DNA of 64,000 nucleotides. Source: Yponomeuta sedellus (Eukaryota; Arthropoda; Insecta; Lepidoptera; Yponomeutidae). The notes below the pieces were generated by a model. That model was not told the DNA's origin and did no database searches. It was given only the letters and a program-made list of their open reading frames with translations. Position numbers and translations under genes: made by a program. How positions within the stretch are numbered: position 1 is the stretch's first letter; each line of letters starts with the position of its first letter. Location: NCBI GenBank assembly GCA_934045075.1, contig OW203734.1:10427516-10491515 (forward strand), in the 5' to 3' direction. Below are positions 21,396-32,340 of the stretch, one piece after another.

Positions 21396-23040
21396 GCTGG
21401 ACTAGTGATTTTGTTATGTGCAATTTATTATTACTCTGTCAGAAAATTACAATTGATAGAAGTTTTTATTTATGAATTCCAATACTAGGAGTACGAGCAA
21501 CGCTACTATCCACTTACTTCTAAACGATCTCAACTTACAAGGAATATTACACCATCGAGCTCTAAACGTCGGAGTTTTCCCCCGTTCTTACGATTTCAGA
21601 CAAAAAGGTTCTACCATTTCCGCAGCAAACAAGAACTATCCTCTGAGTGTTGGTAATATTTTACAAGCGGCAAGTTTACGGCATATTTTAACTTAACCGA
21701 CCGTTAAAAGTGCATTCTTACAGCAGACAAATGGGCCAGCCTTTCCGTTCTGTGTTTTTATCTTGATGTTGGGCGGAGGAAGAGTATGAAATCTTGGTTT
21801 TCCATTTCACGCCTTTATAATGGCGATAAACCTACGAAGCCGTAAAACCCAGGGTAAGGGCAGAACCTTAGCGTGAAACATATTCTTATGAGACGAGAAC
21901 TACCTAAAGATGTAAATTGACCAGAAAGCAGTGTTCCTGTCCGATAACAGTAAAATAAAGCGTTTGTTGAACCCATACGAGTATTCGCACCGTTGATTTT
22001 TATGTCCGGGCCAAAGCATTAGTGTAATGTACTTTTTACTACGAGTAGGTAAAGAGAATCTCTTTGTTTAGATGAATGCTGTTTTTTGATTACATAACAT
22101 AACATGCTGGTAGGAAACAGACGTATTCAAAGGAGGTTCGGAGAGTTTCAAATTAATATTGTCTCAGTACGTTAACGATCATTCAGCCCCATTTGTTCCA
22201 TTGTTTTAAAGATGTGGGCCCTTTTCTTGATGAGGTAACAAACTCTTTGATCGCATCCCCTCGTTTAATTTTCCTTGTCGCAACTCCGCGGTGCCACGAA
22301 AGCAGCTTTTCCCTCATGTTTTTTTCCAACTTGTATTTTAATTTAAAACATGCTTAAGCTACTTGCCGCGAGTTTGTTCATTAGTAGTCGCGAATAAGTC
22401 GCCAACTTTCGCTAACTTGATTACGGAGCCGGGTCGGGAATTAGCGCGTTTGGCGAAATGTCGCGTCGCGCCTCGGGCCGCGCGCAGGGTTGGCACTCGG
22501 CGTCAAAAAATTATGACGTCTGGTTTTTTTCAACCAATGAGTCGATTGCGAGCAAATAGGATGTGAAAAAATTGAGAAAATGAGCAATGCGCTGATGGTC
22601 GCACTCGCAGAATTAAACTAAGCAATCTTTTACCGCATAGCTTACATAAATTAATTGAATTAAATTTAAATAATTTTTTTACAATATTTATACAATTTAT
22701 AAATGGTAACACAGAATTTACTAATGCCTACTTTCTTGAATGCGGTTTAAGTGGCAATTAACTAAAATTCGTTACACAAAGTCAATTTAATTGGGTATAT
22801 ATTGAGTATACTTAACTAAATATTTACAAATAGTGCAAGTCTGCCAATTTGGTAATAGTTCATGCATGAAAATATTGTTTTTAGTGTTCATGTGCAGTAA
22901 TAGTAGTTTATGATACTGTTGCATAATAAGGGTTCTTATCATACGAGTGTTATCGCCTACGGCTCGTTTTTTTTATAGTATAACACGAGTGTTATAAGAC
23001 CAAGTTATGTACAGTGTCATACACTACTTTATCTACTCTC
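21396..23040. other. Non-coding stretch, with a GC-rich block at 22390-22510
   Basis: No gene recognised. 22360-22510 is GC- and CpG-rich and contains 'ttcattag' then 'tcgctaacttgatt'. Both words recur in the same order at 51875-51945. 22945-22995 is palindromic ('acgagtgttat' against 'ataacactcgt'). Confidence 0.4.
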
Positions 23041-23234
23041 ATACTATCTATAATATAAAAATGAATCGCTGAATGTGTTGGTAAGCGCAAATCTCGAGAG
23101 CCGCTGAACCGATTTCGCGAAATCTTATTTTAGAATATTCCTTGAAGGACGAGGATTGTTCTTACGGAGAGAAAAATAAAAAGAAATAAAGAATCAACTG
23201 TTAGGCGGCACGAAGTTGGCTGGGTCAGCTATTA
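23041..23234 (+). mobile_element. Short non-autonomous Helitron, second copy
   Basis: Matches 17622-17808 over its length: 'tctataatataaaaatgaatcgctgaatgtgttggta', 'gctgaaccgatttcgc', 'tgttaggcggcacgaagttggctgggtcagct'. The last CTAG has decayed to CTAT. Confidence 0.65.
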
Positions 23235-23825
23235 ATACATAAAATAATATTAAGTACATAGAACCAAACTTTGTTTAAATATTGAATTTTTTTTAAAATG
23301 TAAAATGTTGGCGCCAAGGCGCAAACATCGATTGCGCATGCGTGTTGCGTCGCCGCGGACTCGTTCATTGAAACCTTTTTTTTAAGTAGAGGTTAAACCT
23401 TGTATCGTTATGATTAAAACGTTACATTATGATACAGGTGTCCATAAAAGACCTGTATCGTAATAAAACTTATTATTTTTTTATTTTTGGCTATGCGTAA
23501 TATATGTTTGTCATAAGAGTTTTGTTTTCATTTTTATAATCTTTGTTATAGTATAAGAGTAGATAAACAATTTAATAATCTAATGTATAAAAATGACGTG
23601 TTTGGTGTTGAACTCCTCCAAAACGGCTTTGATGATTTTGATGATTATTTTTTTGTATATTTGGTAAGTCTGAGAATAGGACATAGGCTAGACATAGGAC
23701 ATAGGACGTGTGGCAAAAATAACGTATGTGAAATACCCGAAACTGGCATGCGTGCATACAACGACTAATGAACGTAGATAAAGTGAAAGAAATCTGTCAG
23801 CATCGCGTTAAGTCCCGGACCCTGG

Positions 23826-23965
23826 TGTCTGCCTACCCATCTGGGATACAGGCGTGACTTTATGTTATGTAGCCTATTTAAGTCCCAAACTGAGATTAAT
23901 TACTCTTAGGCCCTACAACAGGGCACAGTACTTCTCTCAGCGAGAGAGTAATTCACTACGCGTGC
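23826..23965. repeat. Two dispersed repeat fragments
   Basis: 23826-23875 is the 'gtctgcctacccatctgggatacaggcgtga' block. 23895-23965 is the 'ccctacaacagggcacagta' block of the family seen at 3306-3410. Confidence 0.45.
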
Positions 23966-24111
23966 GTGCCAAAGTTATAATAATGTTTGAAAAATAGCTC
24001 TGCGCCTTAAAACATACAAGACAGTGTTACTTTAAGGACTGTCGTATTGTTATTCTATATTACCAGTTTATTTTAATCGATCCAGTAGATGAGTCTACTT
24101 TTATGTATTAC

Positions 24112-24605
24112 CAGCTGTGCCCCGCGGTGTTCTTCTTCAGGCCATATTAGTCCACTGCTGGACATAGCCCTCCCCTAATGAGCGCCATAGCGCAAGGTTG
24201 TGCCATCATTGGGAGGTAATGCCCATAATCCCCACGCTCGGCATGCGGTTTGGGGATCGCAGTTTCTTGGAATTGTACTGCAGGGGGCGCTGCTGCCCAC
24301 CCCCTGGTTTGTGTCCCTTAGTCGCCTTTTACGACACCCGCGGGAAGAATTTGGGTTGGTGCTATTCTCCAGGCCGACACCACACCGCACCCGCGGTGTT
24401 ACTCGCGGTTTATTAGGGAAAATAATTGATTTTTTCATAGGAATAAGATATTTTTCCGCAGTTAAACGTAGCCTATTTGTTAATCTAGGGTGTCAGCTAA
24501 CTCCATACCAAATTTTATTAAAATCGTTCCAGCCGTTTAGACGTGAAAAAGTAACGAACGTACATACTCACGAACATTCGTCTTTATAATGTTAGTGTGA
24601 TGTGA
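24112..24605 (-). mobile_element. Helitron-like element split by a SINE
   Basis: The left end 'agctgtgccccgcggtgtt' and right end 'cattcgtctttataatgttagtgtga' match the copy at 44177-44640. Between them is 'ccataccaaattttattaaaatcgttccagccgtttagacgtg'. It is interrupted at 24132-24389 by another repeat, see next entry. Confidence 0.6.
24132..24389 (-). mobile_element. SINE-D, complete copy with 11-bp target duplication
   Basis: This 258-bp insertion is flanked by CCCGCGGTGTT at 24121-24131 and 24390-24400, inside a Helitron. On the minus strand it ends 'tgtccagcagtggactaat', 'atggcctgaagaag', a 3' tail of GAA repeats. Its other end carries 'gtgtcgtaaaaggcgacta', a word common in lepidopteran repeats. 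Related fragments are at 20260, 30785, 39550 and 52565. I see no polymerase III head, so it may be a short LINE end and not a true SINE. Confidence 0.65.
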
Positions 24606-24611
24606 TGTGAT

Positions 24612-25005
24612 GATGATCATTATCAAGCCTTGTATGTCCCCACTGGTGGGGCACGGGTCTCTTCCTACGATGCACAGGAAGGGTACGCCATACTTCCACC
24701 ACGGAGGCCGAGTCCGGGTTGGTAAAGGATTGCAAGACATTTCACTCGACATTTCGGTCGATTTCAACCCTATGTATGTCCCCACTGCTTGGACACAGGT
24801 CTCTTTCTGCATCGCAGGAAGGTTAGGCCATACTCCACCACAGGGCCAAGACCGGGTTGGTGGAGGATTGCAAGACAGTGGCGGGCCTTACTGTCAGAAG
24901 TCATCAAGCCGCCCATAAGGCCTCAGACATGGCTTAATGACTGCCAATACATGACAGCCGGTATCAACGTCTCAACGTGCCTTGCGAAGCATGAAAATAG
25001 CATTA
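24612..25005 (-). mobile_element. Two 5S-headed SINE copies end to end
   Basis: 24625-24745 is the 3' third of one copy; 24760-25005 is most of a second, ending inside the body, with 'atttcggtcgatttcaaccct' between them. Both are on the minus strand. The 5S-like head of the second copy is missing. Confidence 0.65.
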
Positions 25006-25319
25006 GGCTGAGCGCTGTATTTATCAAAACCGTAGATCAGGTGTTCTTCTATTTCTTTTGCATGTACCTCTGCACTACTGGAGATTGGTTGACTGCTCTG
25101 CATTCCACTTTTGCTTCCAGATGTGTACAAAAAATACAGCATACATCGGAAAGTTGCATAGCTATTTGCCAATCAAACAGTTTTGATTTATAGTAGTTCG
25201 CTTCCAGTGCTCTGAATTCTGTATTTTATTGCCTAGCGACTGTAGCTTTAGGTTTCAATTTATTACCGAACTGCGGCCGAGTGTGAAACGAGGGTAATGT
25301 GTTTAGCTCAAATGTTTGT
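25006..25319. other. Non-coding stretch
   Basis: Nothing recognised. Confidence 0.4.
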
Positions 25320-25321
25320 AG

Positions 25322-25463
25322 GTATGTGTGTGTATGTATGTATGTATGTATGTATGTATGTATGTATGTATGTATGTATGTATGTATGTATGTATGTATG
25401 TATGTATGTATGTATGTATGTATGTATGTATGTATGTATGTATGTATGTATGTATGTATGTAT
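25322..25463. repeat. (TATG)n microsatellite
   Basis: About 140 bp of TATG repeats. The reading frames across it are artefacts. Confidence 0.9.
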
Positions 25464-25691
25464 GAAAATATAACAAGAACTCCTCGCACAAACCGGCTTG
25501 TACTCTGTTTTAAGAGTGTTAGAGTGGAATCTGCTTTTAATAAATAAGTGATAGCAAAGTACAAATTCATGAATTGAAGTGTTTCCTAAATGGAGCTAGA
25601 GTAGTAAAAAGTAGAATAGATATAAAAGGTATATTAGCAAATATTAATATGACAAGTAAAACGTACTTCCAACCTCTCATCCTTACCTTTT

Positions 25692-25881
25692 TTGATTCCG
25701 ATTGATTAGAATCACTCGGTTCGACTAGACCGCGAGCGGTCCAGCTTTCTTCATCACTAACACACAGCAGTGGTATTTTTAATGATACGCGATACTCATA
25801 CATTTTATTATTGTTAGTAGTCACTTTTAGTTTTCGCAGCGGGTAGACAAGAATGTCAGGAATTAAAGCAATTACGTTTTA
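25692..25881 (-). CDS. Possible exon of unknown gene (minus strand)
   Basis: The minus strand is open from 25881 to 25692, about 60 codons, reading ...DILVYPLRKLKVTT..., KMYEYRVSLKIPLLCVSDEE and ending SNQSESKK. It meets a good donor, AAG|GTAAGG, at 25691. No convincing acceptor lies at its upstream end, and the frame past the donor becomes hydrophobic and unlike a soluble continuation. I do not recognise the protein. Without a matching exon this could be chance. Confidence 0.25.
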
Positions 25882-27180
25882 CCAAATAAATAATTGCGAT
25901 TAGATCCGTTTAATATATATCTAATACAGAGCAGTCGGGATTTTTGTTTTTTTATTTCACTTTTTATAGTCTTTTTAGAGCAATTTTTATTGTTGTTACT
26001 TTCGAATTTTTATCCCTGGGCCGCGTTTCACAGAACTACAATTTTATGTACATTCCGTACCCGATTAGCACAGGTAGCCTTTGTATTTTGTTAATCTGTT
26101 GGTTTATCGGATATGCAATATAATATACAATATACAAGTAGGATGTACAAGTTACCGAGTAATAGGCGATCAATCAATCAATTTAATCAATGTAGCCTAT
26201 ATATTTTACAATAGAATTATAGAGCTACTATCCTCTAAACATATGAGTGTGTAAATTTCTTATATAATACACTCTTATAAGAGGAAAACCTTTTACAAAA
26301 GTCCATTGAAAATTACTTTGTTTTAGTTGTTACTTCTGTTAGTAAAGCAGATAAAAAACACCACTTTCTAAGGAACCCTACAATGTGCGTGGCCCGACAA
26401 GTACATGTCCGGATTTTGTAGTATCCGCCACTGATAAGCTTCAATGCTTGAATCCTTTAGCTTGATCGAATGCGTATTAACTCTTTACCCGATGGCATTT
26501 AAATATCCAGACCGTCAAATTTCGCCCTGAACGACGTAGTTTGCTGTTTGCAACACTAGCATGTGTAACAACATTGAGAAATTCATTCCCTCCAGAGCAG
26601 CACGAATGTGTGCACATGTAATACCTTGTTTTTATTTATTATATTGAGTTGTAGACTTTTAGCCCTTTTAGACTTTTAGCTTTAAGTAGATCCTTACGGG
26701 TGTTGTTATATTGGAAGAGTCCGACCAGGTTATTATATTGAGTTTGTCGTCTAGATCTTGGTTTTCATCATTCATTCTCCGCCTCCATCAGCATCATACA
26801 GTCTACGCTCAAAACATTTGCAAAGCGATGATATAGAATATTGTATGTGTAACATCCCATACTGCATCTATGTCGCAGCCCTACTTACTACAACATCCAA
26901 TAGCGGACATGATCGTCTGTTTAGTCTCGTTTGCACTAAGACGGGCCATGCCGCAGGGTCTAACCGAAATGCACAGCTTGCTGTATGAAATTTGCCGAAT
27001 TTATATGTGGAATGATTTATTTTATGCTGATATTACTAACAACCCGTCACAACCTCAGTTTGTAGGTAAATATTTGACGCGTTAAACTCGGTACGGTAGA
27101 GGGCACGAACATCTCTGTTTAGAAAATATACACTAGTTTCAGTTTTAGGGCAAAAGTGACGCTATAACTACGATCAAATT
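25882..27180. other. Non-coding stretch
   Basis: No gene recognised. Short open frames at 26758-27085 have no motif. 25895-25925 has the dispersed words 'attagatccgtttaatatatatct' shared with 30420. Confidence 0.4.
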
Positions 27181-27645
27181 GTGCCACATCATGCCTGCAC
27201 TACATTATCGGCGATGACATCGCCGATGATTATCGTCTATAATCGGCACGATCATCTTACAAGCATCCTCATAATCGTCCGTAGTAGTTTGTCGAACGCC
27301 AAGCGTCGCAATGGACGTGTAGTGTGTTGCTGCTGCAACCATTTATTTAATTGCGGTTTACAACCATTATGTAAACGTGTTTCAAAGAAAAGCTGTGAAA
27401 AAAAAAATGGAGGAAAAGAGGATGGTGGTGTTTGACCATTCATCGTAATATTGACACAAAAACACGCACGTGTGAAACGCTCCACTGTCCGACGTCGATG
27501 CACTTTGATGCGTGCCCGAAAAACCGACAACTTGGCGATTGCCGACGATGGCCTGCGACGACAGCCGATTATAGTCGAGTATGTCCTCTACACGATCGTG
27601 GTCGAGCGTAATCGTCTGTATTCGCCGATCATTTAGAGGAGCCAT
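27181..27645. repeat. Possible DNA transposon or MITE with internal palindromes
   Basis: A 21-bp perfect palindrome at 27207-27227 (ATCGGCGATG, A, CATCGCCGAT), then 'ctataatcgg' at 27237, matched on the opposite strand by 'ccgattatag' at 27563. CpG content is higher than outside. The ends and target duplication are not clear. Confidence 0.4.
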
Positions 27646-27663
27646 CAAATATTACACGAATAC

Positions 27664-27830
27664 AAATCCTACTAATATTATAAACGCGAAAGTTTGTAAG
27701 TATGGATGGATGTTTGTTACTCTTTCACGTAAAAACTACCGCATGGATTTTAATGAAACTTTACAATAATACAGCTTATACATCAGAATAAGACGTAGGC
27801 TTCAATTTATAAAGATATTGTATGAATTGT
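27664..27830 (+). mobile_element. Helitron 5' fragment
   Basis: Begins TCCTACTAATATTATAAACG and continues with 'gtaagtatggatggatgtttgttactctttcacgtaaaaacta' and 'cagaataagacgtaggct'. It matches 41467-41620 nearly base for base. Confidence 0.65.
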
Positions 27831-28796
27831 CCAAAATATCACGATAAGTGTCAAGTAATTAGGAAAAAATCTACCATCTGCGAGCTATTCCGGCGTGCGC
27901 TACCAAAACCGCTAGCTATATATTAAACGGGTCAAATCGCGATTATTTATTAGGTAAATAATCGTGATTTGAGTTACACATTACATAATGTATGATAGAA
28001 ATGTTCAAAAAAGTCGTTGAGTATAATATATAGGAGCATACATTGAATTTACGTAGTAGCTACCTATAGGCATATGATTAAGGTTCCGCAGTGATTAATT
28101 GCCCTATTTCTTATGTCGAAAATATTGTTACGTTATTATAGTACAACTGTAACATCTATATTGTCAGGTATAAAGAGAGGAAAAGGGCATATTAGCTAGG
28201 AGGACAGATTATTGGACAGATTAATAGAGTACCTACACTCTATTGCTCAACCAGATAAAATAAAAAATGAAGTACTGTATTTTATCACAGCGATATTATT
28301 TCCAAGACTTGTAATATGGAGTTTAATAAGCCATCTAGTCACAACAAGGGATGTGTAATAACAATTTTACCCCATTTGCTTATCGATGGAGAGTTGAAAT
28401 TGTTTTTTTTATTTCCCCACGTATGGTTTACTCCTCCAATGTTTATTTGCTAAATTAGCTTCTTAGAAACTCGGCGCCCGCGACGTTCGATATAATAACA
28501 CGAAATTACTTTGTTCCCGTTTTAACGTGAAAGAAATGTAATTTTCTCTGACGTCTTTGCCCAGTGATTTTCCAATTTAAGGCAATTCCAGTCGGTGAAT
28601 GGACTCGTTACTCGTGAAAGGTATTTGCGGTCGGCAGCTGAACACGCCATTAATATAAGTTTATAATTATCAAATATCGGACCTTCACTTTGAGGTAACA
28701 TCGACGGCATGTCAGCCTTTAATAGGCGTGATGAAGGTACCAAATAATCAAATATTTAACGATATTAGGAGAAAGTAAATATTAAAAGGATTACCT
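27831..28796. other. Non-coding stretch
   Basis: 27920-27985 carries the dispersed motif 'attaaacgggtcaaatcgcgattatttattaggt' (also 41625 and 53055). No gene recognised; a 73-codon minus-strand frame near 28522-28743 has no motif. Confidence 0.4.
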
Positions 28797-29660
28797 ATTC
28801 GAACCCGCAACCTCTCTATCCGTGCCAGCGCTCTACCAATTGAGCCAATGGGCGACTCACCGGCATCAGTGAAATTTTGAACCTCTTTACACTATTCTCT
28901 GTATTACGTACAGGCAGCGACATCTGGCTTAAGCAAATTGCATCACTTACAGCCCCGACTACCTACTTTTCAGTTAGGTTTTACATCGGAATGATATCAC
29001 TGTACCCACATGATTATACTATTTTTATTTTTAATGCACTAACCCGTGCTAAGGACAAATTAAAAAACCTATTTAGACGCTAAAAATTTCACCCATGCCG
29101 GGATTCGAACCCGCAACCTCTGGCTATCCGTGCCAGCGCTCTACCAATTGAGCCAATGGGCGACTCACCGGAATCAGTGAAATTTCGAATCTCTTTACAC
29201 TATTTTCTGTATTACGTACAGGCAGCAACATCTGGCTTAAGCAAATTGCATCACTTACAGCCCCGACTACCTACTTTACAGTTATGTTTTACATCGGAAT
29301 GATATCACTGTACCCACATGATTATACTATTTTTATTTTTAATGCACTAACCCGTGCTAAGGACAAATTAAAAAACCTATTTAGACGCTAAAAATTTCAC
29401 CCATGCCGGGATTCGAACCCGCAACCTCTGGCTATCCGTGCCAGCGCTCTACCAATTGAGCCAATGGGCGACTCACCGGAATCAGTGAAATTTCGAATCT
29501 CTTTACACTATTCTCTGTATTACGTACAGGCAGCAACATCTGGCTTAAGCAAATTGCATTACTTACAGCCCCGACTACCTACTTTACAGTTAGGTTTTAC
29601 ATCGGAATGATATCACTGTACCCACATGATTATACTATTTTTATTTTTAATGTTCTTACG
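28797..29660 (-). repeat. Tandem array of tRNA-like 308-bp repeat
   Basis: Three head-to-tail units. The landmark GGCGACTCAC lies at 28851, 29159 and 29467, a period of exactly 308 bp. On the minus strand each unit begins GCCCATTGGCTCAATTGGTA (box A), has an anticodon-arm-like CTGGC...GCCAG with GGA in anticodon position, then GGTTCGAATCCCGGC (box B), 'atgggtgaaattttta', the 'gtccttagcacgggttagtgc' block and a body ending 'cactgattccggtgagtc'. The units differ at few sites, so the array is recent. It is a SINE-like sequence living as a tandem repeat. Confidence 0.8.
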
Positions 29661-29934
29661 TACAGGCAGCAACACGGGTGGAATTTTTAGGCTCTAAATA
29701 GGTTTTTAATATAAGTTTTTTAGTTAGTAAGGTTAACCGGGAAACCCTTCTAAACAATTTGAATGGAATCGATTGTGTAGCAAAAAGTTATTCTCAAAAT
29801 TATTGATTTCATGATGTTTTACAGTTCATTCTTTTAATGCTATTATAGCAATTTAACCTTAATTTATTAATTAAAACGTATTTACCTTATTTTCCGACGT
29901 TTCGGACACTAAATAGGTAATAAAGTTTTACCTA
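29661..29934. other. Array edge and AT-rich flank
   Basis: 29655-29705 is a scrambled junction of family pieces ('cttacgtacaggcagcaaca' joined to reversed 'gggtggaatttttaggctctaaatagg'). The rest is AT-rich, with 'ttccgacgttt' at 29892. Confidence 0.45.
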
Positions 29935-30260
29935 TATTAGTTTTAATGCACTAACCCGTGCTAAGGACCATTTTAAAAACCTATTTAGAGGCTAAAAATT
30001 CCACCCATGCCAGGATTCGAACCCGCGAACTCTGGCTATCCGTGCCAGCGCTCTTTCCAACTGAGCCAGTGGATGATTCACCGGCATCAGTGAAATTTCA
30101 AACTACTTTACAATATTCTCTGTATTACGTACAGGCAGCGACATCTTGCTGAAGTAATTTGCATCACTTACAGCCCCGAGTACCTACTTTGCAGTTAGGT
30201 TTTACATCGGAATGATATCGCTGTACCCACATGATGATATAATTTTTAATGCACTAACCC
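29935..30260 (-). repeat. tRNA-like 308-bp family, single 1.1-unit copy
   Basis: One unit bounded on both sides by 'taatgcactaacccgtgctaaggac', with the second occurrence 304 bp after the first. The tRNA-like segment is at 30003-30072. Box A has a one-base expansion (GAAAGAG). Confidence 0.7.
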
Positions 30261-30400
30261 GTGCTAAGGACAATTTTAAAAACCTATTTAGCCTCTAAAT
30301 AGGTTTTTTAAAAATTCCATCCATGCCGGGATTCGAACCCGCGACCTCTGGCTATCCGTGCCAGCGCTCTTTCCAACTGAGCCAATGAACGAATGGATGT
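30240..30400 (-). repeat. Fold-back junction and partial copy of the 308-bp family
   Basis: AAAACCTATTTA and TAAATAGGTTTT meet head to head around 30280-30308 with GCCTC between them. After this the tRNA-like segment continues to 30390. Confidence 0.7.
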
Positions 30401-30784
30401 TTTACCTATAAAATAATCGCGACTAGACCCGTTTAATATATATCTATTATCGCGAATCATTAAGAAATACAATTTGACCTTTGTTGAAACAATATTTTGC
30501 AATGCAATAAGATAATATAGCCTGCATTTCATAACAAATAATACTGCATGTAATAATATGTAATATTTATTATTACCTGCAGAGCTTCAACTCAAATGCA
30601 AGTGGTCAAATCGAAGATATTCAAGTTAAGGTTTTATATAATTTGTGATTATAAGTGGCATTAGCGAAAATGAATTTAATGACGGTCCATTAATATTTGG
30701 TCCATTAAAAAATCCTAATAATAACATTCAATAAAGATACATTGAATTGTATCTTGCACGTGTCGTAATACTGCATGATTATGT

Positions 30785-30970
30785 CTACTTCTTCAGGCTA
30801 TATTAGTCCACTGCTGGACAGACCTTTCCCTAATGAGCGACATAGCGCCCCGTCTTCAACTTGCCCCAACCAGCCACCAGCATCTGCCTGCAGTTTTTCG
30901 CAGATCATCATTTCACCTGGTCGTAAGGCGTCCTACACTGTAAGAGTGGAGACCGCGACCCGGCATAATT
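30785..30970 (-). repeat. SINE-D fragment
   Basis: 'cttcttcaggctatattagtcc', 'actgctggacag' and 'taatgagcgacatagcgccc' match SINE-D. The rest continues without the 'gtcgtaaaaggcgacta' word. Confidence 0.5.
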
Positions 30971-31224
30971 ATATGTAGCCGAGCCAATTTTGCTTATCTG
31001 TTATGCATAAATCATAGATTCCATGTTTTAAAAAAAAAAGGTAGATGGTCAAGAAATTCGGGCTCTGAATCTCTATTCCAGTCTGTGTAACATGGTTTAT
31101 TGATTGACATTATGAATATATGAAGGTAGTGGTGAGTTCACGGTTTATCAAATAAGTTTTACTTCATCAAAGTAATTTTCAATGGCAATAAGTTGATCGC
31201 AGACTGCCATAGAAGACAACCTGC

Positions 31225-31520
31225 TGACAAAAGAGGAGTATGGATGAAGAGCCACTGAAGCCGCCACACAGAGCTGGAAGGAGTTTTGCTCGATCTAAGA
31301 CCGAGAGAGCATGTATCTACAGAGTCATAAGGAAGACGTCCAGGAGATCAGACGACATGCTTCTGAGAGGTACTGCCGGAGAAACACTCAGCCCGGAGCA
31401 GTCCGAGGAACTCCTAGCGAAAACGTTTTATCCCGATCACTCTGTGGAAACCGACAGCGAATACCACACGATGCTCAAAGACCTGACAGACGAGTGTGAC
31501 CCGGCGGAAAAACAGGGACT
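31225..31520 (+). pseudogene. R1-like LINE ORF2 fragment
   Basis: Residues such as RKTSRRSDDMLLR, SPEQSEELLAKTFYPDHSVE and DSEYHTMLKDL match the linker between endonuclease and reverse transcriptase in R1-clade LINEs (inferred from memory of the family). Only about 90 codons remain. The open frame continues downstream into unrelated repeat DNA and ends at 31908, so the 222-codon frame is a chimera, not a gene. Confidence 0.55.
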
Positions 31521-31639
31521 GTCGGAAGTCTACTGCTACTGCTCAAATTTTTTTCACGTTTCTCCAAAGAACCGAATAGCCGAAAGAGAGAGAGAGAAAA
31601 GGCTACTACAAATAGAAATTATTTATTTGTCTTTAAACA

Positions 31640-31910
31640 GAGGAAAGCACAATAATACTAACGCATTTCCTGAATCGCTGCACACGAAAAGCGTTTCTGC
31701 CAACTCATGGTTACCCTTGAGAGGAAGTGCAGCTCCTTCCAGCCGAGCCAAGAGGCTGTCACTGCCGCGCTGCAAGCGTAGAAGTGCAAACAAAGCGATC
31801 TTATCGACCAACACAACCATTGCGATAGGAAAACACGACCACTCGACTAGATCCCCGGTGACATTCTGCGACGTATTCAACATCTTTAAGTCAACCGGAT
31901 CAAATTAAAA
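31640..31910 (-). repeat. Dispersed repeat open on both strands
   Basis: The minus-strand frame (MVVLVDKIALFALL, GSDSLLARLEGAALPL) is a sequence I know from many lepidopteran contigs as repeat-derived. It joins the R1-like fragment directly. I do not know the parent element. Confidence 0.45.
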
Positions 31911-32340
31911 TGGTAGCATTCCTTAGCCGAAGGCGCCTCGTACGCATACCTCTGAAATACAGGAGTTACAATCAATAAAATTGTATAGATGCTTTATGGC
32001 TATGGTTTTTGTCTAGAAGTTTTTTTCTACAACAAGTGATTCTGTTCTTTTTGTGCCTTTTTTAGTCTCCGCCTACCCCTCCGGGATACAGACGTGAGTT
32101 TATATTTAAAGCAACATCCATTTGAAAACGCCGCTACAAAGAAGAAACACCGCAAATAATAATGGTTTTTATATTTTCAAAAAAAAAATTAATTAGACAA
32201 TTAAATTCTTAAGTCGTAAAACATAAGTTGTTGAAAATTACAAAGACGCATTTTAGAAATAATCCTTAATAGGAGTTTTATGTGTATCTTGTTGGTCGTT
32301 ACCTAGGGCTCACAGACTTGGTCACTGAGTAAATAACGGA
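31911..32340. other. Non-coding stretch
   Basis: 32065-32105 carries 'tctccgcctacccctccggg', the dispersed block also at 23826 and 45645. No gene. Confidence 0.4.

Noticed and set aside
26758..27085. Overlapping frames of 76 and 71 codons
   Set aside because: No domain, no convincing splice sites, AT-rich composition like the flanks.
29094..29470. tRNA genes on the minus strand (Ser-GGA-like anticodon)
   Set aside because: The segments fold roughly like a tRNA, but the acceptor stem has a mismatch, position 33 is C and not U, and they recur at 308-bp spacing within a longer repeat and in many decayed copies. They are promoter heads of a repeat.
28797..29660. CRISPR-like regular repeat
   Set aside because: The period is 308 bp with no unique spacers; the host is an animal.
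29958..30152. Frames at 29958-30152, 50854-51087 and 63563-63781 with related peptides
   Set aside because: Translations of the tRNA-like 308-bp repeat.
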